Below are positions 1 to 6,443 of a stretch of DNA of 27,358 nt, in pieces. The stretch is from JAAEQG01 sp023133475. Lineage in GTDB: Bacteria > Planctomycetota > Phycisphaerae > UBA1845. The stretch lies in the NCBI GenBank assembly GCA_030631415.1, contig DAOVLE010000042.1, positions 1 to 27,358 on the forward strand. The letters are read 5' to 3'. The notes beneath the pieces are model-generated. The model ran no database searches. It saw nothing but the letters and a program-made list of their open reading frames with translations, and was not told where the DNA came from. How positions within the stretch are numbered: the first letter of the stretch is position 1; each line of letters starts with the position of its first letter. A program made the translations under genes and the position numbers.

Positions 1-10
1 GAGGCAAGAG

Positions 11-70
11 TTGTAGGGCGGGTTCCACCCGCCTTATCGGCATCGCGTGGCGGGTGGAACCCGCCCTACG
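11..70. repeat. Family A REP doublet, copy 1
   Basis: Two inverted arms, TGTAGGGCGGGTTCCACCC-type on the left (11-33) and its reverse complement on the right (49-70), around a short spacer. Each arm is itself near-palindromic (GGCGGGT-TCC-ACCCGCC), so the pair can fold as one long hairpin or two short ones. This is the architecture of REPIN elements. It lies just downstream of the stop of the first YkgJ-like gene and could also act as a transcript end. Confidence 0.85.
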
Positions 71-74
71 TCTT

Positions 75-542
75 TCATCCCTCATCCCTCATAATCCGCA
101 GAGTCTCCAACCATTCCGCGTATGCGTAGGGGACACAGAAATGTTCGTGCATATCTCGCAGCTCAACCAAGGCAGATTCGGTGAGGCCCTCCTGCCACCC
201 CGCCCCGGATGATTCGCAGAAGAACACCCGACAACCCAGCGGGCGAGACTCATGAGCCCGGCAGAGGTTGCCCACCTGGTACGGGCACACCTCTGCCAAG
301 CTAACCACCTCCGGTTTTTCTCCGACCGTGCCCAAAAAAAAGGCCAACTCCACCGGCGTGACGAACAGCTTGTGCCCGAACTCCCCGAAGCGGCAGCAGC
401 GGCTACACGTACGGCAGACCGGATGATGGGCAGCGATTTGCCTCTCCAGCCGCTCGTAAAAATCGTGCACGGCTGACAGGAAACGCGGATCGCCAGCCAA
501 TTCCCGGATGCGGGCATGGGGCAGATTGGCGTGGTGGGTCAT
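75..542 (-). CDS. YkgJ-family cysteine-cluster protein (second of tandem pair)
   Basis: 155 residues. A CxxCxxCC motif at Cys43, Cys46, Cys49 and Cys50 is followed by Cys86, Cys94, Cys104 and Cys109. This is the eight-cysteine layout of the YkgJ/CxxCxxCC family, annotated as a putative zinc- or iron-chelating domain. No signal peptide or membrane segment is visible, so it is probably cytoplasmic. Its ATG overlaps the stop of the preceding paralogue by four bases (ATGA, 539-542), so the two are probably co-translated. To my recollection the flagellin lysine N-methylase FliB carries the same cysteine domain; with a pseudaminate-type cluster upstream, a role in modifying a surface protein is possible but only inferred. 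The biochemical activity is unknown. Confidence 0.85.
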   Translation of the reverse strand: MTHHANLPHARIRELAGDPRFLSAVHDFYERLERQIAAHHPVCRTCSRCCRFGEFGHKLFVTPVELAFFLGTVGEKPEVVSLAEVCPYQVGNLCRAHESRPLGCRVFFCESSGAGWQEGLTESALVELRDMHEHFCVPYAYAEWLETLRIMRDEG

Positions 543-961
543 TCGGGCTTCCTGGTGCGCATTTCCTCGATGGTGGCGAAGTCGTGCAACACTCCCCGGT
601 TGATACCCGGGCAGATTCTATTGGCATGGTTCCAGGCAGCCGCCGAGGTGAGGTTCGAGTTCCAAAAAGGCCAGGTGCGACACTGCAACGGCCTGACAGA
701 ATAGATGGAACACTTGACCTCGTCGCCGTCGTGCTTCAGGAAAATGCAATCGCCGTTGGGGCGTTCGGTCAGGCTGTAGCGAAAACGCACACGGACAAGG
801 TGCGACTCGGGCAGCCAGTCGTCGGCCCGCCCGAGAAACCGAGCGATGGTTTTGATGTTCTTCCTGGTCACCCAGACATAGCCGGGCGGCCCGGTGCAGC
901 AGGCTCCGCATTGGGTGCATTCAAATGCCAGACCTGCTTGATACCACTTCTCCTTGGCCAT
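539..961 (-). CDS. YkgJ-family cysteine-cluster protein (first of tandem pair)
   Basis: 140 residues. The CxxCxxCC motif is near the N-terminus (Cys15, Cys18, Cys21, Cys22, followed by TGPPGYVW), and Cys72, Cys84 and Cys94 complete the family pattern, the last in the typical RPLQCRTWPFW context. Cys117 may be an extra ligand. It is a diverged paralogue of the next gene, with which it shares an ATGA overlap. The start is supported by GGGGA about seven bases upstream of the ATG. It is probably a soluble cytoplasmic metal-binding protein of unknown activity, at the distal end of the sugar island. The gap to the cytidylyltransferase gene (962-1028) holds only a single family A repeat arm, so cotranscription is possible. 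Confidence 0.87.
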   Translation of the reverse strand: MAKEKWYQAGLAFECTQCGACCTGPPGYVWVTRKNIKTIARFLGRADDWLPESHLVRVRFRYSLTERPNGDCIFLKHDGDEVKCSIYSVRPLQCRTWPFWNSNLTSAAAWNHANRICPGINRGVLHDFATIEEMRTRKPE

Positions 962-1000
962 CGATGATTCCCCAAAAGACAGACCGTGGCGAGAGATTTA

Positions 1001-1021
1001 TTAGGGCGGGTTCCACCCGCC
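1001..1021. repeat. Family A single arm, copy 2
   Basis: One REP arm (TTAGGGCGGGTTCCACCCGC) without its partner. It sits eight bases before the stop codon of the cytidylyltransferase gene as read on the minus strand, so the arm immediately follows that gene and precedes the YkgJ pair. It could form a short hairpin in the intergenic RNA. Confidence 0.8.
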
Positions 1022-1028
1022 TTGTTGG

Positions 1029-1760
1029 CTAGAATTCCCTTGCCCCTGACTGCCGGCGCTGAAGCAAGAATTCCGCGTAAGCCAGTTCTTCCGGGTAATC
1101 CACGTCCAAACCGCGATCGGCAGGCATGATGTAAGGTAATTGCACGCCGGAATCGTGCCCCCCGCCACGCATGAACGACGACATCCGTGCCCAGAAAACC
1201 GCACCGTTTCCAATGTGCCAATCGGGCAGTTCTTCACGGCTTTTGGCGAAGTGCTCAGGCCAACTCGGCTTGATAGTGCCGTCCTGCTCAATCTGCATCG
1301 CCCATCCCGGGGGATAGTCGCAACGGGTGACTGAGATGACCGAGTCGGCTTCGGGATGCGTGGTGAGAATTCGCTTGGCCGCCACGATGTCCACAGCCGT
1401 CCGCAACGGCGAGCTGGGCGGCAGCATACACAACTTGTCAAACGTCAGACGACGATGCTTCTGATACCAGCGGGCAGCGTCCATCAACACCGGTGTCATG
1501 TTGACTCCATCGGCTGCCAGACGCGCGTCCCGCAGAAAGGGCACCTCGGCTCCGAGCTTCTGGGCAAACGCACCTATCTGCGGGTCCTCGGTCGAGACCA
1601 TTATTCGATCGAAAGCTCGAGACTCCAACGCCGCCTCGATGGTGTACTGCACCAGCGGCTTGCCGGCCAAAAGAGCCATGTTCTTACGCGGAATACGCTC
1701 GCTGTACCCTTTGGCTGGGATAACGGCGAGCGAATCCAACTGCACAGGCGTCTTGCTCAT
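1029..1760 (-). CDS. pseF: CMP-nonulosonate cytidylyltransferase (PseF/NeuA type)
   Basis: 243 residues from the chosen start. The N-terminal motif LAVIPAKGYSERIPRKN (residues 11-27) is the CTP-binding signature of acylneuraminate, pseudaminate and Kdo cytidylyltransferases. It is followed by AGKPLVQYTIEAAL and a PPSSPLR segment, both typical of the family. The predicted reaction is CTP plus a nonulosonic acid to CMP-nonulosonate and pyrophosphate, the activation step before glycosyl transfer. The frame is open to 1835, but those 25 residues precede the conserved start of the fold, so the ATG at 1760 is preferred. The presence of a PseG-like hydrolase and a NeuB-type synthase upstream makes PseF the best guess. 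NeuA or LegF cannot be excluded from motifs alone. Confidence 0.85.
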   Translation of the reverse strand: MSKTPVQLDSLAVIPAKGYSERIPRKNMALLAGKPLVQYTIEAALESRAFDRIMVSTEDPQIGAFAQKLGAEVPFLRDARLAADGVNMTPVLMDAARWYQKHRRLTFDKLCMLPPSSPLRTAVDIVAAKRILTTHPEADSVISVTRCDYPPGWAMQIEQDGTIKPSWPEHFAKSREELPDWHIGNGAVFWARMSSFMRGGGHDSGVQLPYIMPADRGLDVDYPEELAYAEFLLQRRQSGAREF

Positions 1761-1876
1761 ACTGTCTTCACAGACTTTGCTTCGTTTCCCGGTCGAATCG
1801 TAAACCACTACAGAAACCGCTTGATTCGACCCCAACGTTTCCCCGTTAGTGGGGCATCTTCGTATGTCAGGCGGAA

Positions 1877-2575
1877 TTATTCAAGGGCCCGGACTAACTC
1901 AAACGCCTCGACAGCCTCACATCCCACCGCACTGCCCCAGCGACGGGCCAACGCCCGCAATGCCTCGGCGGACCGTGGGTGGGGGAAGTCGCGGGCTTCC
2001 GTCTCGTATGTTCGCATGGCCTGAAGCTTGGTCTCCAAAGTGTGGCTGACGTCCACGAAGACGTTCGGGCGAAACACCGGCTTAAACTGCTGAAAAGCCC
2101 ATTCCGTCGACGACGGCACCTCGAAAGTATAAAGCTCTCGAACCGTCTGGCTGGGGATGGGGCGTGTGGCGGTCAGAACCGCCCGGTGCACCACGGCGTG
2201 GTCCACGTTCAGATCACCACCGTGATGCGTATAGACAACCTCCGGCCTCAGCCGCCCGACCAAAGCCTCGACGATCTTGACCACATCCAGCAACGGCACG
2301 GTATCGAAGCGATTGTCGGGCAGATCGTGCAGGAAGACTTCCTTGGCTCCCAGTATGTGTGCCGCCTCTCGGCTGCGGGCGTGCAAGCCCGCCACCAGTG
2401 ACGGGTCAGCCTCTTCCCGCCGGTTGTACCGGGATGTTGCCCCCTCGCCCAGAATGGCGATGTAAACGTCGTGCCCTTCCCGAGCCAGCCGAGCACAGGT
2501 TCCACCACAGCCCAGAACTTCGTCGTCAGGATGGGCGGCGATGATGAGCATTGTACGCCTCTTGGAATCGTTCAT
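1877..2575 (-). CDS. PIG-L/LmbE family deacetylase
   Basis: 232 residues. AHPDDE at residues 14-19 and the later HHGGDLNVDHAVVH block (117-130) carry the His/Asp zinc ligands and catalytic Asp of PIG-L/LmbE N-deacetylases. These enzymes remove acetyl groups from amino sugars such as GlcNAc conjugates. The ATG overlaps the stop of the WbqC-like gene by ATGA (2572-2575), so translation is coupled. In this island, between a nonulosonate synthase and its cytidylyltransferase and beside two formyltransferases, the likely substrate is an N-acetyl group on the nonulosonate or its precursor; that substrate is inferred. It could instead act on another surface-glycan sugar. Confidence 0.9.
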   Translation of the reverse strand: MNDSKRRTMLIIAAHPDDEVLGCGGTCARLAREGHDVYIAILGEGATSRYNRREEADPSLVAGLHARSREAAHILGAKEVFLHDLPDNRFDTVPLLDVVKIVEALVGRLRPEVVYTHHGGDLNVDHAVVHRAVLTATRPIPSQTVRELYTFEVPSSTEWAFQQFKPVFRPNVFVDVSHTLETKLQAMRTYETEARDFPHPRSAEALRALARRWGSAVGCEAVEAFELVRALE

Positions 2576-3489
2576 CTTTTCACTTCTGTATTACTAACCA
2601 CGGGAATCCGATCAGTACCGCGACCGTAAGGGAGCGGCTCTGATTGTGGGGTGGCCCATCGCTTTAGCGGTGGGGGACACGAATGTTTGACACATGGGAC
2701 ACCCACCGCCTGTTGCGGCAGGTTTTCAACCTGCCCTACTCCAGCCGCTCCCTTACGGTCGCAGTACTGATTGATTCGAGTCAGTCCCCCACCCATGCTT
2801 AGGCTCACGTTGCCCGCGACGAACTCGCGCACCTTATCAATACCCTCGTTAAAAAGGCAATCAAGCCACCCCAACCAGGGGATAAACCCGTCACCCTGTT
2901 GGTGATAATGCGGAAAGTCGTAATCATGGTAAACGACCTCGATACCCGCAAAATGCTTCATGTCAATGTAGTTTCTACCGTTAGGCCCGGATATGTAAAC
3001 ATCCCCGCCAACAGCCCGAGTCAAGGCTGCCAGAAGCTGAGAACCGGATTGACCCAAACCCAACTCCGAGCTGCGCAACAGCTTTCCCGCACCAGGAAAC
3101 CCCAAAAGCGTCAGCACACGCAACAGTTGCTCTTCGGCGATATCAACAAAACACCGCTGCGATGCCATCCCGTCATACAAGTAATCCAGAACCCCGTTGT
3201 CGAAATGTGCAGCTGTCCCATAATATGCGCGAAGGCGCTTTATGTGCTCATCGACCCAGTTTGAATCGGCGGCCCTCATCTCGGCGATCATAGGCCTGGA
3301 GGTGGCTGACCGGTCGATTGGTATCGCCAACCAGTGAGCCTTGCTCGAGTCGCGCACCCGGTTCCTATGTTCAAATGCCCGGCGCTGATGCTGAACGTCG
3401 TCTAACAAGACAAACCTATCGGCGATGACGACCCTCTGCAAATAATTGAGAGCCGGCAGATAACGCGGTTGGCTGATTGCGATCCTCAT
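2572..3489 (-). CDS. WbqC-like family protein with repeat-derived C-terminal tail
   Basis: 305 residues. Residues 1-239 look like a complete WbqC family protein, beginning MRIAISQPRYLPALNYLQ and containing DDVQHQRRAFEHRNRV. WbqC-like genes are typical of O-antigen and surface-glycan clusters; their chemistry is not settled, and an acyl- or aminoacyl-transfer role is one idea. Residues 240-293 are encoded by a 161-bp palindromic element (2611-2771), and about 12 residues follow it before the stop, which overlaps the PIG-L start by ATGA. The tail is rich in Pro, Gly and Arg and looks like translated repeat, not a domain. The start overlaps the stop of the formyltransferase gene by ATGA (3486-3489). 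Confidence 0.85.
   Translation of the reverse strand: MRIAISQPRYLPALNYLQRVVIADRFVLLDDVQHQRRAFEHRNRVRDSSKAHWLAIPIDRSATSRPMIAEMRAADSNWVDEHIKRLRAYYGTAAHFDNGVLDYLYDGMASQRCFVDIAEEQLLRVLTLLGFPGAGKLLRSSELGLGQSGSQLLAALTRAVGGDVYISGPNGRNYIDMKHFAGIEVVYHDYDFPHYHQQGDGFIPWLGWLDCLFNEGIDKVREFVAGNVSLSMGGGLTRINQYCDRKGAAGVGQVENLPQQAVGVPCVKHSCPPPLKRWATPQSEPLPYGRGTDRIPVVSNTEVKR
2611..2771. repeat. Family B/C element with 29-bp terminal inverted repeats
   Basis: The ends ATCAGTACCGCGACCGTAAG... (2611-2639) and ...CTTACGGTCGCAGTACTGAT (2743-2771) are inverted repeats differing at one of 29 positions. Between them lie a family C half-arm (GGTGGCCCATCGCTTTAGCG region, about 2648-2684) and a small palindrome related to family A (2718-2740, GCAGGTTTTCAACCTGCCC). 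The size and ends look like a MITE-type non-autonomous element. It lies inside the 3' end of the WbqC-like reading frame and keeps it open. Related B segments occur at 16047-16074 and 27216-27244. Confidence 0.85.
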
Positions 3490-4130
3490 GCGGGCTTAGC
3501 TCCCTCGAACAAATCCATCAACCGCCTCGCGGAGCAGACCCGCTCCAGATCGTGAGCAGATAGCGCCGGAAAATAGCTCTCCGGGGCAGCTTTCCACGTG
3601 GACCGGGTCACTTCGCCGGTTTGCAAATACTCCTTTAGGACACTTTCGGTCAGGCCTGGGAGCGTGCTCCGAAGCCGTCGGTCGTTGTAGCGGTAGTCCT
3701 TGGCATAGTTGATGGGAAGGCGCACCTGAGCCACGATCGGGCCGGCGTCCACCGCTTCGCTGTCGATCACATGGCAGGTGACCCCCATCAACGCATGCCG
3801 GGCAAGAATTGCACAAGGCAGCGGATGGCGCCCGCGACACATTTCAATGACGCCCGGGTGGAAGTTCAAGATGAGGCCTGCACGACGGATGAATTCGTTG
3901 CACAGAATATGTGCGAAGCTCGCCACCAGGGCCAATCCCATCTCAACCCCATCGAGTAAATCGTGCGGCGAATCTTCGGGGCCCAAGACCTCCATCCGCT
4001 TGCTTCTATTTGTGCAGTATTCCCGGGCCTGTTGGCTGGCGGGCTTGTCTTCCACAATCACCAGATCGACCCCCAGCAAAGCGTCAGCCACCTCCAACAC
4101 TTCCACATAGGCTCCCATAAAGACGTTCAT
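3486..4130 (-). CDS. Formyltransferase-family protein (in nonulosonate operon)
   Basis: 214 residues from the chosen ATG. The formyltransferase triad is visible: Asn89 and His91 in NFHPG, and Asp128 in AVDAGPIVAQ, the arrangement found in PurN, methionyl-tRNA and sugar N-formyltransferases using 10-formyl-tetrahydrofolate. It is shorter than methionyl-tRNA formyltransferase and lacks that enzyme's C-terminal tRNA-binding domain, so a small-molecule or sugar substrate is likely. The ATG at 4130 overlaps the synthase stop as ATGA. An in-frame ATG at 4154 is also possible and has CTGGGG upstream. The setting suggests formylation of an amino group on the nonulosonate; this is inferred. Confidence 0.85.
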   Translation of the reverse strand: MNVFMGAYVEVLEVADALLGVDLVIVEDKPASQQAREYCTNRSKRMEVLGPEDSPHDLLDGVEMGLALVASFAHILCNEFIRRAGLILNFHPGVIEMCRGRHPLPCAILARHALMGVTCHVIDSEAVDAGPIVAQVRLPINYAKDYRYNDRRLRSTLPGLTESVLKEYLQTGEVTRSTWKAAPESYFPALSAHDLERVCSARRLMDLFEGAKPA

Positions 4131-5203
4131 GTTGTTTTCGGCTGCCGACAACATAGCATGCCCCAGGTTATGACCTGTTCATCGTCCACGTCCTGGGTGA
4201 GAGTGCACCCCAGGATTTGCTCGATATCGTACGGTGGGATTCCGTGGCCTGGTCTTTGCAGCTTGATCCGCTCGCGGGTGACGGCATCTCCGGCCTGAAG
4301 CGGCCCGTTGGCCACCACGCTCCGTCTGTACTTGACGGCGTTTTGCTTTTCCTGCTCGGAGATTCGGCGGCGGCTGTCGCCCAACGCCTGTTCTGCCTGA
4401 CGTATTTCGGTCACCAAACGCTGGAGATTGCCGGGCTCCAGCGAGAACGAATGATCAGGCCCCGGCGCGGTGCGGTCCAGGGTAAAGTGTTTCTCGATGA
4501 CGCCGGCTCCCAAGGCAACCGCCACCACCGAACTCACCACCCCAAGCGAGTGGTCACTAAAGCCCACCGGCTTTAGAAACGCCGCCCGCAAAGCCCCCAA
4601 AAAGCGAAGATGCAAGTTCTGGTAATCCGCCGGATACTCCGAAACACAGTGCATCAGGACAACGTCCCGACAGCCCTCTGCATCGATGACCTGGACTGCC
4701 CGCTCGATGTCCGCCCACGACCCCATCCCGGTCGAAATGAGCATCGGCAGACCGGCTGACGCCACAGCAGCCAGCAGTGGCGTATTGGTCAAATCCATTG
4801 AGGCGATTTTGAGCGCGTCGGGCTGGTGCCCGAGAGCGAAGCTCAAGCTCCGCGTGCTGTGCACCGTGGCCACAAAACCCAGGCCATGCCCGCGGATGCG
4901 TGCCACCAACTCGTCGTACCATTCAAATGGAAGTATCAGGTGCTCTTGCAAAGCCTCCTGCCAAGTGGTCTGGGGGTAGCATTCCCCCAAGCCGTATTCG
5001 GCGGGCGTGATGTGTTTGCTGATAAAGTCGTCCGCGTAGAAGGTCTGAAACTTGACCGCGTCCACCCCGGCGCGGGCTGCTTCGTCGATCATCCGGCAGA
5101 CGGTGGGCAGATCACGATTGTGGTTGGAGCCGATCTCCGCAACGATGCAGACAGGGCAACCGGGGCCGATATGCCGACTGTTGAATTCAATGAACTGATC
5201 CAT
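4127..5203 (-). CDS. pseI: Nonulosonic acid synthase, PseI/NeuB family
   Basis: 358 residues, a normal family length. The N-terminal TIM-barrel part (about 17-270) shows VAEIGSNHNRDL, DAVKFQTF, LKIASMDLTN, STGMGSW, GFSDHS and EKHFTLDRTAPGPDH, which contribute to phosphoenolpyruvate and metal binding. The C-terminal SAF (antifreeze-like) domain is about 293-350. The enzyme condenses phosphoenolpyruvate with a six-carbon 2,4-diamino or N-acetyl sugar to give a nine-carbon nonulosonic acid. The nearby PseG-like hydrolase points to the pseudaminic acid branch, but NeuB, LegI and PseI cannot be separated with certainty by eye. AAGGTGG lies just upstream of the ATG. The gap before it (5204-5528) is full of repeats, so this gene may start its own transcript. 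Confidence 0.92.
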   Translation of the reverse strand: MDQFIEFNSRHIGPGCPVCIVAEIGSNHNRDLPTVCRMIDEAARAGVDAVKFQTFYADDFISKHITPAEYGLGECYPQTTWQEALQEHLILPFEWYDELVARIRGHGLGFVATVHSTRSLSFALGHQPDALKIASMDLTNTPLLAAVASAGLPMLISTGMGSWADIERAVQVIDAEGCRDVVLMHCVSEYPADYQNLHLRFLGALRAAFLKPVGFSDHSLGVVSSVVAVALGAGVIEKHFTLDRTAPGPDHSFSLEPGNLQRLVTEIRQAEQALGDSRRRISEQEKQNAVKYRRSVVANGPLQAGDAVTRERIKLQRPGHGIPPYDIEQILGCTLTQDVDDEQVITWGMLCCRQPKTT

Positions 5204-5528
5204 TATCCACCTTGCCTAGGTTCCAGGGGGGCGTTGGAATATCGCAGTCCCGCGGCGGGCAAAACCCGCCCTCCAACTGTGATTACGCCGTTTTCTCTGT
5301 TTTTACGCTCCACGCTCCACGCTCCCCTTTGGGTCGCCGCTAAACGCTACGGACTTGTCACCGCTAAACGCTACGGACTTGTCGCCGCTAAGCACGCCGG
5401 CGCGGTTGCGATCACCGCGCTTCTCCATTCTCCATTCTCCATTCGTGCCCCCCGCCGTTCTCGTCTCCTCCTTATGTGCTTGCTCTCTGCGTCTCTGCGT
5501 CTCTGCGTTCATAAATTATTCAGGCTAA
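5204..5528. repeat. Composite repeat block between synthase and formyltransferase genes
   Basis: No gene is visible here. In order the stretch holds a family E-like half (GGGGGCGTTGGAATAT, about 5227-5242), a degenerate family A arm (GCGGGCAAAACCCGCCCTCC, 5255-5274), a family D element (5278-5410) with a tandem CGCTAAACGCTACGGACTTG-type motif, CTCCATT microrepeats (about 5421-5445), and a CTCTGCGT array ending in GTTCAT (5484-5512). The synthase promoter and the end of the upstream transcript must lie in or beside this block. I cannot pick a convincing promoter. Confidence 0.75.
5278..5410 (+). repeat. Family D composite element, copy 1
   Basis: It runs from TGTGATTACGCCGTTTTCTC through CACGCTCC repeats to GGGTCGCCGCTAAACG and ends near CGGCGCGGTTGCG. 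A closely similar element lies in inverted orientation at 7680-7804, so the two bracket the formyltransferase and PseG-like genes. The internal unit CGCTAAACGCTACGGACTTG is partly duplicated in this copy. Confidence 0.8.
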
Positions 5529-6284
5529 CTATTCTTCGGGCAAGAGTTCCAGACGCAAGTAAACCTTGCGTCCCTGATACACAAAGTAAGCTCCCGGGTA
5601 TGGTGGGAATGTGCGTGCGCGGATAATGTCGATGAGTTCCCCGACGGTATACGTTTGCCGAAGGTCGATGGCATCGATTCGTTCCACGTCTTGGGTGCGA
5701 TGGTGCGTTCCCTCACATGCAACTTGCGGGCTTCGCGGCACTCTGCCGGAGCGAATCATAAGCCAGGTCTCTTTGAAAAGCTCGACGCAGGCATGTTCCA
5801 GCTTACGGTATAGCGACTCGCCCGTATCGACCGGTTCAATCGGCACTTGTCGCTGTGCGATGATGTCCCCGGTGTCGATGCCCTCATCCATGTAGTGTAG
5901 GGTAACACCGGCGGGGGTGCGATCGACGATGCTCCAGACGTTGGGATATTGGCCTCTGTTGTAGGGCAGGTATGCGGGGTGCAGGTTGACCACGCCGGCG
6001 GGGAACAGGCGGATGAACTCGCCGCCCAGAATGTAATCGAACAGAACCGACAGAGCGATGTCAGCCTTCAACGCCTTGATCGCCTCGAGTATCTCAGGCT
6101 CGCCCAGACGTGCACCGTCGAATACTTCGGCAGGGCGCACCCGGGTGGAGCTAATGATCTCGTCTACGTATTTGCGTTTACCCGGAGGATGGATGACCAG
6201 GCCCACGATTTGCTCGCCCTGCTCCCGAAGCCAGTGCGCCACCTGCCAAGCAACCCAATTATTACCAAGGAAAACGATACGCAT
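5529..6284 (-). CDS. Formyltransferase-family protein (beside pseG)
   Basis: 251 residues. The Rossmann-like start MRIVFLGNNWVAWQVAHWL is followed by the formyltransferase core with Asn100 and His102 (VNLHPAYLPYNRG) and Asp137 (GIDTGDIIAQ). PAGVTLHYMDEG between them is also typical. The C-terminal 60 residues, including RTFPPYPGAYFVYQGRKVYL, resemble the C-terminal part of ArnA-type or sugar formyltransferases. The predicted donor is 10-formyl-tetrahydrofolate and the acceptor an amino group on a nucleotide sugar or nonulosonate. It is unlike the first formyltransferase of the island in length and sequence, so the two are not a recent duplication. A housekeeping methionyl-tRNA formyltransferase would be longer and usually sits beside def. 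Confidence 0.88.
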   Translation of the reverse strand: MRIVFLGNNWVAWQVAHWLREQGEQIVGLVIHPPGKRKYVDEIISSTRVRPAEVFDGARLGEPEILEAIKALKADIALSVLFDYILGGEFIRLFPAGVVNLHPAYLPYNRGQYPNVWSIVDRTPAGVTLHYMDEGIDTGDIIAQRQVPIEPVDTGESLYRKLEHACVELFKETWLMIRSGRVPRSPQVACEGTHHRTQDVERIDAIDLRQTYTVGELIDIIRARTFPPYPGAYFVYQGRKVYLRLELLPEE

Positions 6285-6316
6285 GGTTAAGCACCCACTA
6301 TGCCGCGTCTAGCAGA

Positions 6317-6375
6317 TGTAGGGCGGGTTCCACCCGCCGCGCAATGCGACAAAGGCGGGTAAAACCCGCCCTACA
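6317..6375. repeat. Family A REP doublet, copy 3
   Basis: TGTAGGGCGGGTTCCACCCG on the left (6317-6338) and GGCGGGTAAAACCCGCCC on the right (6354-6375) form an inverted pair with a spacer of about 15 bases. It lies between the PseG-like gene and the formyltransferase gene. A CATTTTC microrepeat (6414-6442) follows next to the PseG-like stop. Confidence 0.85.
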
Positions 6376-6413
6376 ACCGGACTACCGAGGCATGCGACGA
6401 CCTCCTCATTTTT

Positions 6414-6442
6414 CATTTTCCATTTTCCATTTTCCATTTTTC
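6414..6442. repeat. CCATTTT microrepeat
   Basis: About four units of a six- to seven-base CATTTTC/CCATTT motif end in a T run just beyond the stop of the PseG-like gene. Similar tracts occur at 7597-7634, 7915-7963 and 9706-9725, always intergenic. Confidence 0.7.
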
Positions 6443-6443
6443 T

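Noticed and set aside
2611..2771. Insertion sequence with transposase
   Set aside because: It has inverted ends but is only 161 bp with no transposase frame, and no clear target-site duplication could be read at its edges. It is reported as a MITE-like repeat only.
5303..5512. Minus-strand 69-codon ORF with repeated SGDKSVAFSGD
   Set aside because: It is a translation of the family D repeat and the CTCTGCGT array. It has no conserved domain, and the inverted copy at 7680-7804 shows the signal is DNA repeat, not a gene.
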